64,000 nt of DNA from Welwitschia mirabilis (GCA_051453625.1 JBOZIK010000001.1:261254649-261318648), one strand, 5' to 3'. Shown: positions 34,033-47,576, numbered from the stretch's first letter. Made by a program: numbers and translations. Notes: generated from the sequence alone by a model not told the origin.

Positions 34033-36060
34033 TTTTAGACGTGTGTTTCTAAAGCTTCTTGGTAATTTCTTGAGTACTTGTGCTTTTTGTTGCCTCTCGT
34101 ATGCCTTTACATGTGGTTTTTATACTCTTTTTATAGGATTGAATCTAGAGTTTTACCTCAGATTTCTTATTACATCCTTTTACATGTAAGATAGTCTTTT
34201 GCAAATTTTAGTGTTATTCTTCTATAGTATTTTGCTTTATTTTTATACTATGTTTTTTCTCCATACATGTTATTGACCATAGCCTAACAAGTATGACTAT
34301 CAAAAAGCCTACATTTTCCCATGCATAAACTTTTATGATTTCTAAACTTATCATAGGATTTTATCTAGCTAAGCTTCATTTAATGGTCTATCATTATAGG
34401 ATATAATTATTATAGGAATTTTCTCAAGGGAATAGAACTACTAGTTTTTCAAGGTTTTTTAAAGATATAACTTATGTCTTGACTTTGTTGTTATGCCTAC
34501 CACTTTCTTAGCAAGCTCTCTGTGCTATATATACACTATCAGTCCTTCTTTATGCTCAACTACATGCTTGTCACCTATCCATGACTGTTTGTACTATTTG
34601 TATTATCATCACTCTACTTTTTTTTTGTTTTTTTTTTCTTTTTTTATGTTTCACTAACCTTCACAATGTTTCGTTTTTCATCTTATCAATTAGATTAACC
34701 ATCTATGTTTTTCCCATTTGTGGTTTTCATTGTCATTATGCATGCATTAATGGATTCTCTCTTATTGTTTGCTTATTTAATCATGCTTATCTATGGACCT
34801 TATTAAGCTTATCTAACTCTTATATATGCACCCAATTACTTGTTGCTTTTCTATTAATTGATGTCATGCTCTATGATCTATACTATTGATTTCTCTATTA
34901 GATCTCCATAACCTCTTCACTCTACACCTTCCTACTTTTTGCCAGTGGGCCTGCCTCCTTTTCTCCATACTATATCATCCTCTCTACATTTTTTTCGTTT
35001 AGTGTTTCCACTTCTTTAATGCCCTCATTTTTATATGATCTTTTTTCATTGTTGTTTGGCTCTGAACGCATTCTCCTATCGATCACTACCCATTTTCTAT
35101 TTTGTTGTCTTCCATGAGTTGCTAGTTGTTAGTTATGTTGTGCTTGTGTCCACTTGTAACTTCATTTCTATTTGTTATTGTTAACTTTGAATCTTGCTGA
35201 TAACATCATGTTTTGTACTTTTTATGTGGATTTCCTACTCCTAGTAGATTTGATTCCTATTTGCTTCACTAGTTGGCCTAATGCCTATGTAACTGCCTGT
35301 AAGTGTGGTTCATTGTGCCTCACTTTTTTTCTTACTCCAGCTACTATTACTTAGTTTGCATGCATATCTCCTCCTCTGCCATCTAGCCCATGCCTATTAT
35401 TGATTTGAAAGAAGTAACCATTACAACACTATTTTAAAATATTTTGACATAGTTAATGCAGCTAATAGTCATAGTTGAGGTTATAAGTTTGAATCTATAT
35501 GAGGTAAAAAAATCATTTTTAAGCTTGCTTTGATTATTTTCCTAATCATGAGCACATGTAGAATTACTTAGTTATTACTTAGCCATTGCCTATTTCTATG
35601 CAAATCCATTACTCTGCCATTACTCTTATTTTATGCATGCAGGTAGTTTTTAATTTTTTAGCTATCTTTAAGCTATTTTCCAATTTTCTTAATATTTTTG
35701 GATATTTTTTTACACTTGTAAGCCCTCAACTTAGTCTTTTAAGCATTTTAAAAATTCTTTTAAAAGGTTTTTGAGCATTCTTTACTAATTGTGAGACTTT
35801 AAACTTATTTTTTCTCATCAATTTAAGCTTGGAAAGTGAAGCAAGATCTACTTGACTTAATTTTTTTTCTTTTTCTTACTTAGACTTTTTTTGTGATTTG
35901 GATAGATTGATCTAAATCTAAGATGTTGAATAAAATCCACTTATCTTAACAATACTAAGTCAGATCTATTATTATGTGTGGTTTTTTCATTTTTCTATTT
36001 CTCTTTCTCATACTTAAATTTTTATTTTTATTATGATTAAGATTTAAAATTAAAATTTAC
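34033..36060 (+). other. Copia B leader, pyrimidine-rich
   Basis: T/C-rich sequence with long T tracts. Open frames here (34,581-34,889; 35,172-35,354; 35,586-35,774) translate to hydrophobic strings of Phe, Leu and Ile. That is a consequence of the pyrimidine bias and does not make them genes. Its position after the primer site suggests an untranslated leader. Confidence 0.45.
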
Positions 36061-37812
36061 CTTTACCCCTAAACACATCATGCTTTCCATTGGTAATAAT
36101 TCTTTGTTGGTGACAAGTATGAACAGCCTTACATAGAGAGATATCCATGCTAGAATACACTATCCTCTAAGCTTGTTGTTCAGGATTAACTGTCATAACT
36201 ATGAAGTTTGAATCATATGTAGAGTTATGTCTCTCTTAAGTAGAAATATCCTAGGTACCTCAAGGTCTAGATTCTTGTATACATCTTGGTAATTAAGGGT
36301 ATATTGGATGAACACTAAAGGCATAGTGGTAGGGTCTACTTTCATTACCNNNNNNNNNNNNNNNNNNNNNNNNNNNNNNNNNNNNNNNNNNNNNNNNNNN
36401 NNNNNNNNNNNNNNNNNNNNNNNNNNNNNNNNNNNNNNNNNNNNNNNNNTCCATAATATAACATCCTCTCTACATTTTTTTTGTTTGTTGTTTCCACTTC
36501 TTTAATGCCCTCATTTTTCTATGATCTTTTTTCATTGTTGTTTGGCTTTGAATGCATCCTCCTCTCGATCACTACCCATTTTCTATTTTATTGTCTTCCA
36601 TGAGTTGCTAGTTGTTAGTTATGTTGTGCTTGTATTCACTTATAACTTCCTTTCTATTTGTTATTGTTAACTTTAACTCTTAATGATAACATCATGTTTT
36701 GTGCTACTCTTACTAGGTTTGATTCCTATTTGCTTCACTAGCTGGCCTACATGCCTATGTAACTACCTATAGGTCTGGTTCACTGTGCCTAACTTTTTTT
36801 CTTACTCTAGCTACTATTACTCAGTTTGCATCCATATCTCCTCCTCTGCCATCTAGCCCATGCCTATTATTTATTTGAAAGAAGTAACCATTACAACACT
36901 ATTATTAAATATTTTAACATAGTTAAAGCATCTAACTATCATAGTTGAGGTTACAATTTTGAATCTATATGAGTGAAAAAAAAGAATTTTTAAGTTTGTT
37001 TTAATTATTTTCCTAATCCTATGCACATGCAGCATTACTTAGTTATTACTTAGCTATTACCTATTTCTATGCAAAGCCATTACTTAGCCATTAGCCTTAT
37101 TTTGTGCATGTGGGTAGTTTTTAATTTTTTAGCTATATTTAAGCTATTTTCCAATTTTCTTAATATTTTTGGGCTTTTTTTTAACACTTGTAAGCCCTTA
37201 ACTTAGTCTTTTAAGCATTTTAAAAATGCTTTTAAAGGTTTTTGAGCATTCTTTACTAACTGTAAGACCTTAAACTTATTTTTTCTCATCAATTTAAGCT
37301 TGGAAATTGAAGCAAGATCTACTAGACTTAATTTTTTTCTTACTTATACTTTTTTTGTGATTTGGATAGATTGAGCTAAGTCTAAGATGTTGAATAAAAT
37401 CCACTTATCTTAACTATACTAAGTCAGACCTATTATTATGTGTGTTTTTTTCATTTTTCTATTTCTCTTTCTCATACTTAAATTTTTATTTTTATTATGA
37501 TTAAAATTTAAAATTGAAAATTACCTTTACGCCTAAACATGTCATGCTTTCCACTAGTAATACTTCTTTGTTGGTGACAGGCATGAGGAACCTTACATAG
37601 AGAGAGATCCATGCTATAATATACTATCCTCTAAGCTTTCTATGTAGTATTAACTATCGTAACTATGAAGTTTGAATCATATGTAGAGCTGTGTCTGTCT
37701 TAAGTAGAAATATCCTAGGTAGCCTGAGGTCTAGATTCTTTCATACATTTTGGTAATTAAGGGTATATTGGATGAAGACTAAAGGCACAGTGGTAGGATC
37801 TACTCTCATTAC
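34965..37812. repeat. Gap-flanking duplication (about 1.37 kb) around 36350-36449
   Basis: 34,965-36,349 and 36,450-37,812 are the same sequence, starting TCCATAMTAT-ATCCTCTC and ending GGTAGGRTCTACTYTCATTACC, with substitutions and several small indels. Confidence 0.9.
36061..36349 (+). pseudogene. Possible start of copia B gag, copy 1
   Basis: The plus strand reads HYPLSLLFRINCHNYEV*IICRV, then MSLLSRNILGTSRSRFLYTS. It resembles the beginning of some plant copia gags (L.G.NY..W...M...L......G), with the Trp now TGA. The same frame is present in the gap-duplicated copy at 37,530-37,812. The resemblance is short and the distance to the next gag motif (39.29 kb) is long even after removing duplications, so this stays tentative. 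Confidence 0.3.
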
Positions 37813-38905
37813 CAACTTGATAGGGAGTTATAAGTGTAATCAATTTTAAAATTTACTAAGGTATAAGTAGGTTACTAACATTATATGGTACTCTTCCTTA
37901 AGAGGGGTATATTCTTGAGATAACTAAAACTAGCTAAGGACTTAAATGCCGCACCACGGTGATTTACATTTTTGTCCTTTTACTTCTTCATGAGATATGG
38001 GTTCCATTCTTGAAGAGGACATGATTACTATCTAGATTTTGAAGTTAACTCTAAAATTAATAAGTCTACGTTTTCATCATCTAATAATCAAATTAAACAA
38101 CTCATGTTAAAATTTACCTCACTCACATTATGAACTTTTTAACGGATTATCTTGTTCATTATTGTATGCATAGGCTTGTTCATGCTTTAAGGGGAAATTT
38201 ATCTTAATTATCATACATTATGATTTTGTAGATTACTTAGATGTTTGGGATTGATTTCTTTTTATTATAATTATACCTCTCTATTATGACTTTGTTTTCT
38301 TTATTGCATTATGACTTAGATAGATCACTTAAACTTGTAGATGAGAGAAAGATCTCTTTTTAGGTGATCATATTATTATCCTTAATTTTCCCTAGTTNNN
38401 NNNNNNNNNNNNNNNNNNNNNNNNNNNNNNNNNNNNNNNNNNNNNNNNNNNNNNNNNNNNNNNNNNNNNNNNNNNNNNNNNNNNNNNNNNNNNNNNNATA
38501 ATCTTGTATATTATTGTATGCATAGGCTTCTTCAGGCTTTAAGGGGGAATTTATCTTAATTATCATACATTACGGTTTTGTATGTTACTTAGATTTTGGG
38601 GATTGATTTCTTTTTATTATAATTATACCTCTATGTTATGATTTTATTTCCTTTGTTGCATTATGACTTAGATAGATCACTTAAACTTGTAGATGAGAGC
38701 AAGATCTCTTTTTAGGTGATCATATTATTATCCTTAATTTTCCCTAGTTTTTTCCTTTGTTTTTATTTTGATATGTTTTATTTGTGTATTAGATAAATCA
38801 TTTTTTTAATAGTGGATGTGAGAAAGATCCCTCTGGAATTTGACTTACCTCATGACTTATCAAACCTTCTCTTGTTGTTCTTATCATTTAACATGTCTAT
38901 GTGAC
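37813..38905 (+). other. Unreadable copia B leader/gag
   Basis: No motif recognised. It includes a 100-N gap at 38,398-38,497 with 38,150-38,397 repeated at 38,498-38,758. A 10-N placeholder gap follows at 38,906-38,915. Confidence 0.35.
38150..38758. repeat. Gap-flanking duplication (about 250 bp) around 38398-38497
   Basis: ATTATTGTATGCATAGGCTTSTTCA through TTCCCTAGTT occurs on both sides of the gap. Confidence 0.85.
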
Positions 38906-39199
38906 NNNNNNNNNNTTGATGCACATGTTAATTATTAGAATAATGGCAAGCTTAGGGTAATCTTACATGATGATTAGAGTTAAGAGGATTTAAATGAGAA
39001 CTTCATGTCTACAATGTAGATCTATGATTTTGATAAAGATGCTTAAAAAAAGTACATGTCCTACTTTAGAATTTACATGAAGAATATGAATGACAAGCAA
39101 TTAATTACAAACTCTGAAAGATATGTAACAATTAGTGACCACTTCATATAAAACATTGGTTAATTGAATCAAGTTTAGTCATATCAACTATTATACTTT

Positions 39200-39990
39200 A
39201 CACATTATATTTTATGAAAAGAATGATGTAAAACTAATCAATACTATTATGATTATGAACAACATTCATTATGATAAGGGAAAAATGTTTAAACTCATAG
39301 CTCATATGAGAGATATTAAAGCAAAGATTGCTAATATAGATCCAATAAATAAAGTTTTCATTAATGATGTTTGATTCCTTACTGTTTGAAGGATTTATCT
39401 TCTCATAGCTACATTCTATCTCTTCATGGAAGTAAGAAGCTACTAATAAGACCTTGACATGCTTAGAAAGGATATTATTATCACAGAATAATAATTTAAC
39501 TTCATAGGTTATTCGTCCTCTAATGCAACATTCAAAGTTTTTCATCCTCGTGNNNNNNNNNNNNNNNNNNNNNNNNNNNNNNNNNNNNNNNNNNNNNNNN
39601 NNNNNNNNNNNNNNNNNNNNNNNNNNNNNNNNNNNNNNNNNNNNNNNNNNNNAAGAAGCTACTAATAGGACCTTGACATGAGTAGAAAGGATCTAATTAT
39701 CATAGAAGCATAATTTAGCTTCATAGGATCTTTGTCCTCTAATGCAATATTCAAAGTTTTTCATCCTCATGGATCTCCTTATAAACATAAGCAATCTTCT
39801 AGTAGCTCTTATCTCTCAAATGCATCACATTATAAAAAGGGTAAGACTCTATAGAAATAATAGAAGAAGCCTAATTAGAATCCGCAAAATAAGAAGTAAG
39901 TTTAGAATACTACTACCTTAAAGAAAAAAAAATTTCAATGCTCATAATGTTGAAGACAACCTCATACCATAGACTTCTATTAGATATCTT
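39200..39990 (+). pseudogene. Copia B gag with zinc knuckle (decayed)
   Basis: The plus strand near 39,294-39,345 reads IAHMRDIKAKIANIDPINK, matching the copia gag segment that follows the K..L..L element (INE+..L...L...G.....D). A zinc knuckle at 39,939-39,980 reads CS*C*RQPHTIDFY: the C-x2-C-x4-H-x4-C spacing is intact but the last Cys is Tyr. A gap duplication (39,430-39,552 and 39,653-39,773) falls in between. The 103-codon open frame on the opposite strand at 39,234-39,545 is a by-product. Confidence 0.6.
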
Positions 39991-40084
39991 GGAATAAGAT
40001 TAAACCTATTCCTAAGGATAATGTAGTTACCAAAGACTCTGAATACCTTTAGGATGAAAATCTTAAGTCAAATGTAGTCTTTGA

Positions 40085-40520
40085 TAATTTTAACTTTAGA
40101 GGTATGTGTGAGCCGATACCTTATGATAAGACCTTAACTCTTGACATAGATGCTACTCGTCACATAACTTATCAACATGATTATTTTTATGAATTTTCTG
40201 AAGAAAGAAGTTAAGTTTATATGGTAGACAGAACTCTAGTTTTAATGGAAGGCTATGATTTAGTTATTTTTAACTTAACATTGCTCTCTTCATAAACTAC
40301 TTCTAATGTTTTGTATGTGCCCTTTGAGATTACATCTTCTATTACTTTTCACTCCAGTTTAGAAAGATCACTTAATTTGTATGACAAAGAACTTAGTAGA
40401 GATTTTTTATTGCAATTAGTAACTTATTTTGAAAGTCTACATGGATGGAAAACTCATTTTTATTTAATTTTATGTCAAAATACAAGAGATTGCTTGCATA
40501 ATTTCTCAAGATGAAATGTC
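40085..40520 (+). pseudogene. Copia B protease (decayed)
   Basis: The plus strand reads LTLDIDATRHITYQHDYFYE and FSEERS*VYMVDRTLVLMEG, matching the copia protease W.IDSGA(T/S)RH(I/M)T....F and (V)..GD....V.G. The catalytic triad has changed: DSG is now D-I-D, with Ser and Gly both replaced. YVPFEITSSITFHSSL follows where NVLYVP.L..NLLS(I/V)S.L is expected. The segment continues open to 40,514 and joins the pre-integrase domain. Confidence 0.75.
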
Positions 40521-41420
40521 TCCCATGCTACTATGGCATGTTTGATTAGGACATCCTACTTTTCACACAAGGAATGAAATGCATGATAATGTATATTGGC
40601 TTCTTTTATTTATTGCACAAGATTTTTTTTCTCAGTGTAAAGCATGTACAATGTGCAAAGTAGCTAGAAAGTGGTCTACCCCAAGTAAGAGATATGTCAA
40701 TTGAAAGATTATACTTATTTACAATGATTGATGTGAACCTATACTAGTTTCTACTCTCCAAGATAGCTTTTGCTATTTTGTTTTTTTTAATTAATAACTA
40801 TTCCCAAATTACTTAGATATATTTCATCAAGTTAAAATCTTAAATCTTGAACATTTTTAAGAATTGTGAACTCAAAGTGAAAAAGAAACTTAATTGTTAG
40901 ATTAAGAGTTTTCAATCAAATAATAGTGGTAAATATATATTTACTAAGATTAATAACTTTTTCACTTTTGAATGAATTCATCATGTGAAAACCTACCTTA
41001 GAATACCTAAAAAAATGGCATTACTAATTTATTTAATCATTTAATTATGGATATGGTGCATTCCATGATGTATTTTAGTGAATCTAAGACCTATCTTTGG
41101 GTTGAAGCAATGAATACCACTATGCATCTTAATAATTGTATTGGTTATTATAATAAAAAATAAGTACCTCTAGTTAAGAAGTGATATGAGCATAAGATAA
41201 AGTTATACTACTTTTATGTTTTTGGTTGCAAGTGATTTGTCCATATTACATGTAAACATCATAACAAATTTGGAGCACATTCTTATATCAGAATCTTTGT
41301 GGGATATCTAGTCAACTAAAGGAATTATTGAGTTTATCTACTAAAGCATCATAAGATGATTTTTTCTTATGATGTCATATTTTTATAGACTTCAAACAAT
41401 GACTCTTAGCTTGATATTTT
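40521..41420 (+). pseudogene. Copia B pre-integrase and integrase (decayed)
   Basis: MLLWHV*LGHPTFHTRNEM matches LWH.RLGHPS....., then CKACTMCKVARKWSTP matches C.AC..(A/G)K..R. Later AEAMNTTMHLNNC-like text and, near 41,218-41,330, VFGCK*FVHI, GAHSYIRIFVGYLVN*RNY and VFLLKHHKMIFSYDVIF follow the integrase C-terminal signature (VFGC.CFVH......KL...A..C.F.GY....KGY..Y.P...K...S.DV.F). The D-D-E core is damaged. The integrase would insert the element's cDNA into host DNA. Confidence 0.75.
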
Positions 41421-41862
41421 AAAGCTTTATCTTTTTTCTAACCTAATAACCAACCTAAATGCTCAATGTCCTATGGTTAAGAAATGAGAAATAGCCACCA
41501 GTCTTACTCTAGTTTCTTCTATTGGTATGAATTCTTTGTAACCTATAATGATTAAGCAATTTTGTGCTTTAAGAACTGTTAATCATGGTTCTAGTATAAA
41601 TTTAGGAGGTCCTTCAATCAAAGAAGCTAAAACTACCCATACGTGATATTGAAGTACTTAGTTATAGTCNNNNNNNNNNNNNNNNNNNNNNNNNNNNNNN
41701 NNNNNNNNNNNNNNNNNNNNNNNNNNNNNNNNNNNNNNNNNNNNNNNNNNNNNNNNNNNNNNNNNNNNNNNNNNNNNNNNNNNNNNNNNNNNNNNNNNNN
41801 NNNNNNNNNNNNNNNNNNNNNNNNNNGATCATTAGATAAAAGCCATGCAAGAAGAATATAAC
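41421..41862 (+). pseudogene. Copia B integrase-RT linker, cut by element F
   Basis: A linker with no motif, then a 157-N gap, then twelve codons (41,827-41,862) reading DH*IKAMQEEYN. This is the conserved copia segment W..AM.EE that opens the RT region (Trp now a stop). The sequence breaks at the left LTR of element F. The same reading frame continues at 60,873 with IIENET*DLV. Confidence 0.75.
41858..41862. repeat. Target-site duplication, left copy (ATAAC)
   Basis: ATAAC directly precedes the LTR edge (TGTAAG). The right partner at 60,868-60,872 is ATGAC, differing by one A/G transition. Five base pairs is the normal size for gypsy integration. Confidence 0.75.
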
Positions 41863-42503
41863 TGTAAGACCTTAAAAATAACTAGGTTGAAGATGAAGGA
41901 ATGTTTGATTTCCATAATTAAAATTTTAAAACTTAATACAAGACTCAAGATTTTGGTAGCAAGTTATATCATGTAACCAAATATTCTCCTATTTATAAAT
42001 AATTAATAACTATGAAGAAAGATAAGGTTTTATTCAAAGGAAAGTAACAACATAATATATTTAAGTATAGAATATAGGATCTACCTAGGAATACAATCAC
42101 TAATAATCTTTAAATTTTTAATTGATCTTCAAGGAAAATTTTGTTTAGTAAAAAGTTTCATGATGATGAACTAGCTAACTAAGGCATGTGAGTAACATCT
42201 AGATATATAAGAGCCCCTAGCAATATTTTTTTTACATGAATAATTTGACAATTATTTGATCTCATCTAAGTATGAAATAATGGTAAAGCCAATGAGTTTG
42301 AACTAGGAGTGGTATAAACATTTCAAGCATTACCCTTTAAATAATATTTTTTATAAAAAGCAAAATTTTAGGGAATCATGTGTTTTCACTGGGAGCTAAA
42401 GCTGCGACCTCCCTTTAGAGGAACTACCTAATAACCACCTATCTTAACTAAGTTATTTGAAGAAATTTTAATCATAAAACAAGTTGAATGAGGAAAAACA
42501 CAA

Positions 42504-43740
42504 CTAGACTTATGAAAAAAAATGTTGNNNNNNNNNNNNNNNNNNNNNNNNNNNNNNNNNNNNNNNNNNNNNNNNNNNNNNNNNNNNNNNNNNNNNNNNN
42601 NNNNNNNNNNNNNNNNNNNNNNNNNNNAACTAGACTTATGAAAAAAAATGTTGAAAAATCTGAATTCAACAAGCACAACTTATGCATTGCATGGAAGCAT
42701 GAATAAGGAACATTGTAATCAAATGTATGAATTCGATCAATTAAGGAGAAATGTTGTCACTCACAAGCAAAGTTGAGAAAATGTTCATACGAATAATGCA
42801 AAGTAACCAAATAAATATGGATTAATAATGTTATTGAAAGGGGTTCTCAAACTAAAAGGTTAAACAGTATGAAAATACACACCAGCTTTAGGAGATACAA
42901 GTGCAAAATGCATAAGATAGTTAATAGTGATGTTCAAGTCTAGGAATTAAAATGTTGAAACACAAGGTAGAAATTAAAAGAGGGTGTGGATGTATGAAGG
43001 AATTATTGTTAGAGAGAGATGTAAGGTAATTAATTCAAAAGGAAGAGATCAAGAGCTTTTAAACACTGCTCAACATTCCTTCATTGTCTAGCCAAGGAAT
43101 TGCTTAAAATAAAAATGAATCATAGATTGATAATGGGAAGATATTATAAGAGCAAGACAAATAAGACAAGAGTTTTTTATTAGATTTAGTGGGGATTATA
43201 ATTTACTTTATCTAGTGGGAGAGATTNNNNNNNNNNNNNNNNNNNNNNNNNNNNNNNNNNNNNNNNNNNNNNNNNNNNNNNNNNNNNNNNNNNNNNNNNN
43301 NNNNNNNNNNNNNNNNNNNNNNNNNNTTAAGAATGCAATTAAAAAGGGTTCACAAACTAAAATATTAAAGAGTAGGAAAATACACACTAGCTTTAGGAGA
43401 TACAAGTGCAAGATGCATAAGAGAGTTAATAGTGGTATTGAGGCACATAAAGGAATCAAGTCTAGTAATTAAAATGTTAAAAGACAAGGTAGAAATTAAA
43501 AGATGATGTGAATGTATGAAGACATTATTAATAGAGAGAGATAGAGATGTAAGGTAATCAATTCAAAAGGAAGAGATCAAGAGTTTTTTAAACACTTCTC
43601 AATGTTCCTCCATTGGCTAGCTAAGGAATTGCTTAAAACAAAAAGGAATAGCATATTGATAAGGGGGAAACATTATAAGAGTAAGGAAAATAAGATAAGA
43701 GTTCTTAATTAGGTTTAGTGATGAATATAATTTAGTTTAT
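42504..43740. repeat. Gap-flanking duplications around 42528-42627 and 43227-43326
   Basis: ACTAGACTTATGAAAAAAAA (about 25 bp) lies on both sides of the first gap. About 400 bp, 42,825-43,226, is repeated at 43,327-43,740 across the second. The corresponding part of the 5' LTR (57,060-57,680) has a single copy, which shows the repeats are not part of the element. Confidence 0.88.
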
Positions 43741-43856
43741 TAGTGGGAGGGAGTAACATTTCAAGAAAATTAATGGACACAAAGACCAAGAAATGAGTTT
43801 CTAATGGAGATTTCCTTTTAATGGTGATTAAGATATGAGTTTCAATNNNNNNNNNN

Positions 43857-45290
43857 TTCACCCCGCATAAAAACTAGTTTATTGAGTAGTGATCCTTAGC
43901 AAGATTTTGTGTGGATCTAGTATTGACCTAAATTATGAATCATTCATTACACAATTCTCTTTCATATCCTTTATTACCTTGACCTCAATGGAATATGTGT
44001 TATGGGTGGTAAGGAAGATTAATTATTTATTAATATGATTATCATGTGGGCTTGGCTCAGTGGATTTCATCTTACCTTTTATTTATTAGGAATACTACAA
44101 CACCTAAGAAATTCTTGTATGGCTATAGGCTTAGTTGCCCATAATCAAGTTTTCTTGCAGAGCCTGATCAAACCACTAGCTTATTGACCATGTGAGAGAA
44201 TTCAAATATGTGGTAAGAGGAAAGGTTGCATTTGTGAGTTGTCATAGGCCTTTATTCAATCCATTTTACCCTTTTTAAACTATTTTTAGAATGGTACTTT
44301 CTCTCAAGATCTAGTTTCTCCTTTTTTTTGTATTCCTTCATATGGTATTCTTGTCACTCAAAGTATGGTTGTATGAATCAAATAAATGAGGGGTCTACAC
44401 TTCAAATACATCAATAGTTCATTCACCTAGAAAGAAGGATGACAAAGCTAGAGTATATAAATGCTTATTCAGTGCTTACTCAGCACCTACATCGGCCTCC
44501 TNNNNNNNNNNNNNNNNNNNNNNNNNNNNNNNNNNNNNNNNNNNNNNNNNNNNNNNNNNNNNNNNNNNNNNNNNNNNNNNNNNNNNNNNNNNNNNNNNNN
44601 NTCAATATTCAATCAATGCTTTAGTTTGTAAATTTTCCTTGAACCTTCCTTTCCACCCCTCATGAAAATCGGTTTATTAAGTAGTGATCATTAGCAAGAT
44701 TTTGTATGGATGTAGTATTGACCTAAATTATGAGTCATTCATTACATAATTCTCTTCTATATCCTTTGTTACATTGACCTCAATGGAATATGTGTTATGG
44801 GTGGGAAGGAAGATTAATTATGTATTAATATGATTATCATGTAGGCCTGGCTGAGTGGAGTTCATCTTACCTTTTGTTTATTAGGAACACTACAACACCT
44901 AAGAAATTCTTACATAGCTATAGGCTTAGTTGCACATAATCAAGTTTTCTTGTAGAGCCTGATCAAACCACTACCTTATTGGCCATATGAGAGAATTCAA
45001 TACGTGATAAGAGGAAAGGTTGCATTCATGAATTGGCATAGGCCTTTCTTTAATTCATTTTACCCTTTTTAAACTATTTTTACCATGGTACTTTCTTTCA
45101 AGATCTAGTTTTCCTTTTTTTTTTTTGTATTCACTCATATGGTATTCTTGTCACTTAAAGTATGGCTAAATGAATCAAATAAATGAGGGGCCTTCACTCT
45201 AAATAAATCAATAGTTCATTCACCTAGAAAGAAGGATGACAAAGCTAGAGTATATAAATGCTAATTTAGTGCTTACTCAGCACCTACATC
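43857..45290. repeat. Gap-flanking duplication (about 640 bp) around 44502-44601
   Basis: 43,857-44,501 recurs at 44,650-45,290. The 5' LTR has this stretch once (57,830-58,460). A 10-N gap at 43,847-43,856 sits at a point where the single-copy 5' LTR and the right copy both have about 50-60 additional bases, so here the 10 N hide a real missing piece. Confidence 0.85.
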
Positions 45291-46499
45291 GGCCTCATTT
45301 TTACACATAGGTCATCGTGCTTTCCTTGTCTAAAGGGCTAATTCCCTTTCTTCCATTGTTTAACATTTAGATTTTTCTTGCATTACAATTTAGCATTACC
45401 ATTATGAAGCACACTGGTTAAATTACAAAAGCCTTAATACTATGATACTAACTCATAACTATTGTGAAATGGTTTAATTAATAGCTTTGGCTTGATGGTG
45501 AAATGGTTGAGGATGGTTGGTGCTATATAGGTGATTGGTGGTTTAAATCACATTGTGTGTGATGACCCACTAAACTTTATTAAATTTTCTCATCTTTTAC
45601 CATTGTAATCTTATAATAATTAAATAATTATTAGAGAACTACTTCAATCCTAATTATCTTAGGTTTTGAATCTTTTTGGAAGGAGAAGAGAACCACATGT
45701 CCTTTTCTTAAAAATTTATTATAATAAATGAACATAAATTTTGTATTCAAGGCATATTATTATATATTTACATATGATCTTAAAAAAAAAAACTTTCAAG
45801 AAATCCTTACAACAAAATCTTGGAAATGAAATGCCAATTAATACTTATTGAAAATAATAATTCTAGGAATTTATAATCACAAATTCCATTCACTGCTCTT
45901 TGAGGTACTATATGCAATCAAAGATTCAAGATTCTCACTAAGTTCCTTCAAGTAAAGTTTGAATAATATGTGCTAAAAAAATCACATTTCATTACAATAA
46001 ATTTTCAATAAAAATATTCCTTATTCATTAGTTGATATATCATTTAAGAAAAACCTCATAAACTATAAAGAACACACATGATAAAATGGAGTTTAACTCT
46101 CAACACATCCAAGGATACATTATTCCATAAAGGTATATTATGTTCTCAAAATCTTAATCATATAATACCAAATATTTAGGATTAATGAAGGAATACAAGA
46201 TCATTCAGCAAATTTTCCAACAAAACTAGAATAATAAACCTTTACATCCTTATGCCCACTTTAGCATCATACTCTAGACTTTTCATCTATCATACAAAAG
46301 TATGGAATGAGAACTATGAAAACCACATAGCTCCCAATATGATCCACACAAGTCTAGGCAAGACAAGATAAGGATTTTTAAAATGTCAAGATAGGAGAGA
46401 TAAGTAAGAACTTTAAGAATAAGTTATACCATAAGAACATCAACCTCATGATTATGAAACAAGAATAATCACTGCATGTTTTCTCACATTTCAATAACT

Positions 46500-46844
46500 T
46501 TATAGCCTCATTCAGTGATTGATGAAGTCCACTGCTTCATTTGGTGATCTATGATTATCTTATAATATTTAATATTTTACTTCACTGCCTTATTCAGTAA
46601 TCTGTGAATCCCACTGCCTTATTCAGTAATCTGTGATTCTTATATATATAAATTTTTCATATCCCAATTACTTAACTACCTCATTTGTTAATCTGTAAAT
46701 CCTACTATCTCATTTAGTGATTTGTCATCAATCTATTATTCCCACTACCTCATTTGAAGATCTATGGAACTCTCACTTCACTACCTCATTTGATGATCTG
46801 TGAAGCCAACCACCTCATTCAGAAATCTATGAAATTACATAACA
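46500..46844 (-). repeat. LTR-internal minisatellite of element F, 3' LTR copy 1
   Basis: About nine imperfect units with core CACTACCTCATTTGRTGATCTGTGAA (plus-strand sense), separated by short variable spacers such as TATATATATAAATTTTTCATAT. It recurs at 47,577-47,905 (gap duplicate) and 59,680-60,000 (5' LTR). It lies roughly 0.9-1.2 kb from the LTR start, i.e. in U3. Confidence 0.8.
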
Positions 46845-47576
46845 NNNNNNNNNNNNNNNNNNNNNNNNNNNNNNNNNNNNNNNNNNNNNNNNNNNNNNNN
46901 NNNNNNNNNNNNNNNNNNNNNNNNNNNNNNNNNNNNNNNNNNNNTAATAGTTCTAGGAATTTACAATTACAAATTACCATTCGATGCTCTCTGAGGTACT
47001 ATATGCAATCAAAGATTTAAGATTCTCATTAAGGTCCTTAAAGTAAAGTTTGAATAATATGTTCTAAAAACATCGCATTTCATTACAATAGATTTTCAAG
47101 AAAAATATCCCTTATTCATTAGTTAATATATCATCTAAGAAAAACTTCATAAACTATAAAGAACACACATGATAAAATGGAGTTTAACTCTCAACACATC
47201 CAATGAAACATTATCCCATAAAGGTATATTATGTCCTCAAAATCTCAATCATATAACACCAAATATTTAGGATTAATGAAGGAATACAAGATCATTCAAC
47301 AAATTTGCCAACAAAACTAGAATAATAAACCTTCACATCATTATGCCCACTTTAGCAATCATACTCTAGACTTTTCACCTATCATACAAAAGTAAGGGAT
47401 GAGAACTATGAAAATCTCATAGCTTCTAGTATGGTCCATACCAGGCTAGGCAAGATAAGATAAGAATTTTTTAAATGTTAAGATAGGAAAGACAAGTAAG
47501 AACATTAAGAACAAGTTATACCATAAGAACATCGACCTCATGGTTATGAAATCATATTTTCTCACATTTCAATCAC

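Noticed and set aside
34581-34889. Hydrophobic 102-codon frame that looks like a membrane protein
   Set aside because: Phe, Leu, Ile and Cys content follows from the T-rich leader. There is no conserved sequence, and the gap-duplicated neighbourhood shows similar frames at random.
39234-39545. 103-codon minus-strand frame
   Set aside because: It lies opposite copia B gag (IAHMRDIKAKIANI on plus) and is best explained as antisense of that.
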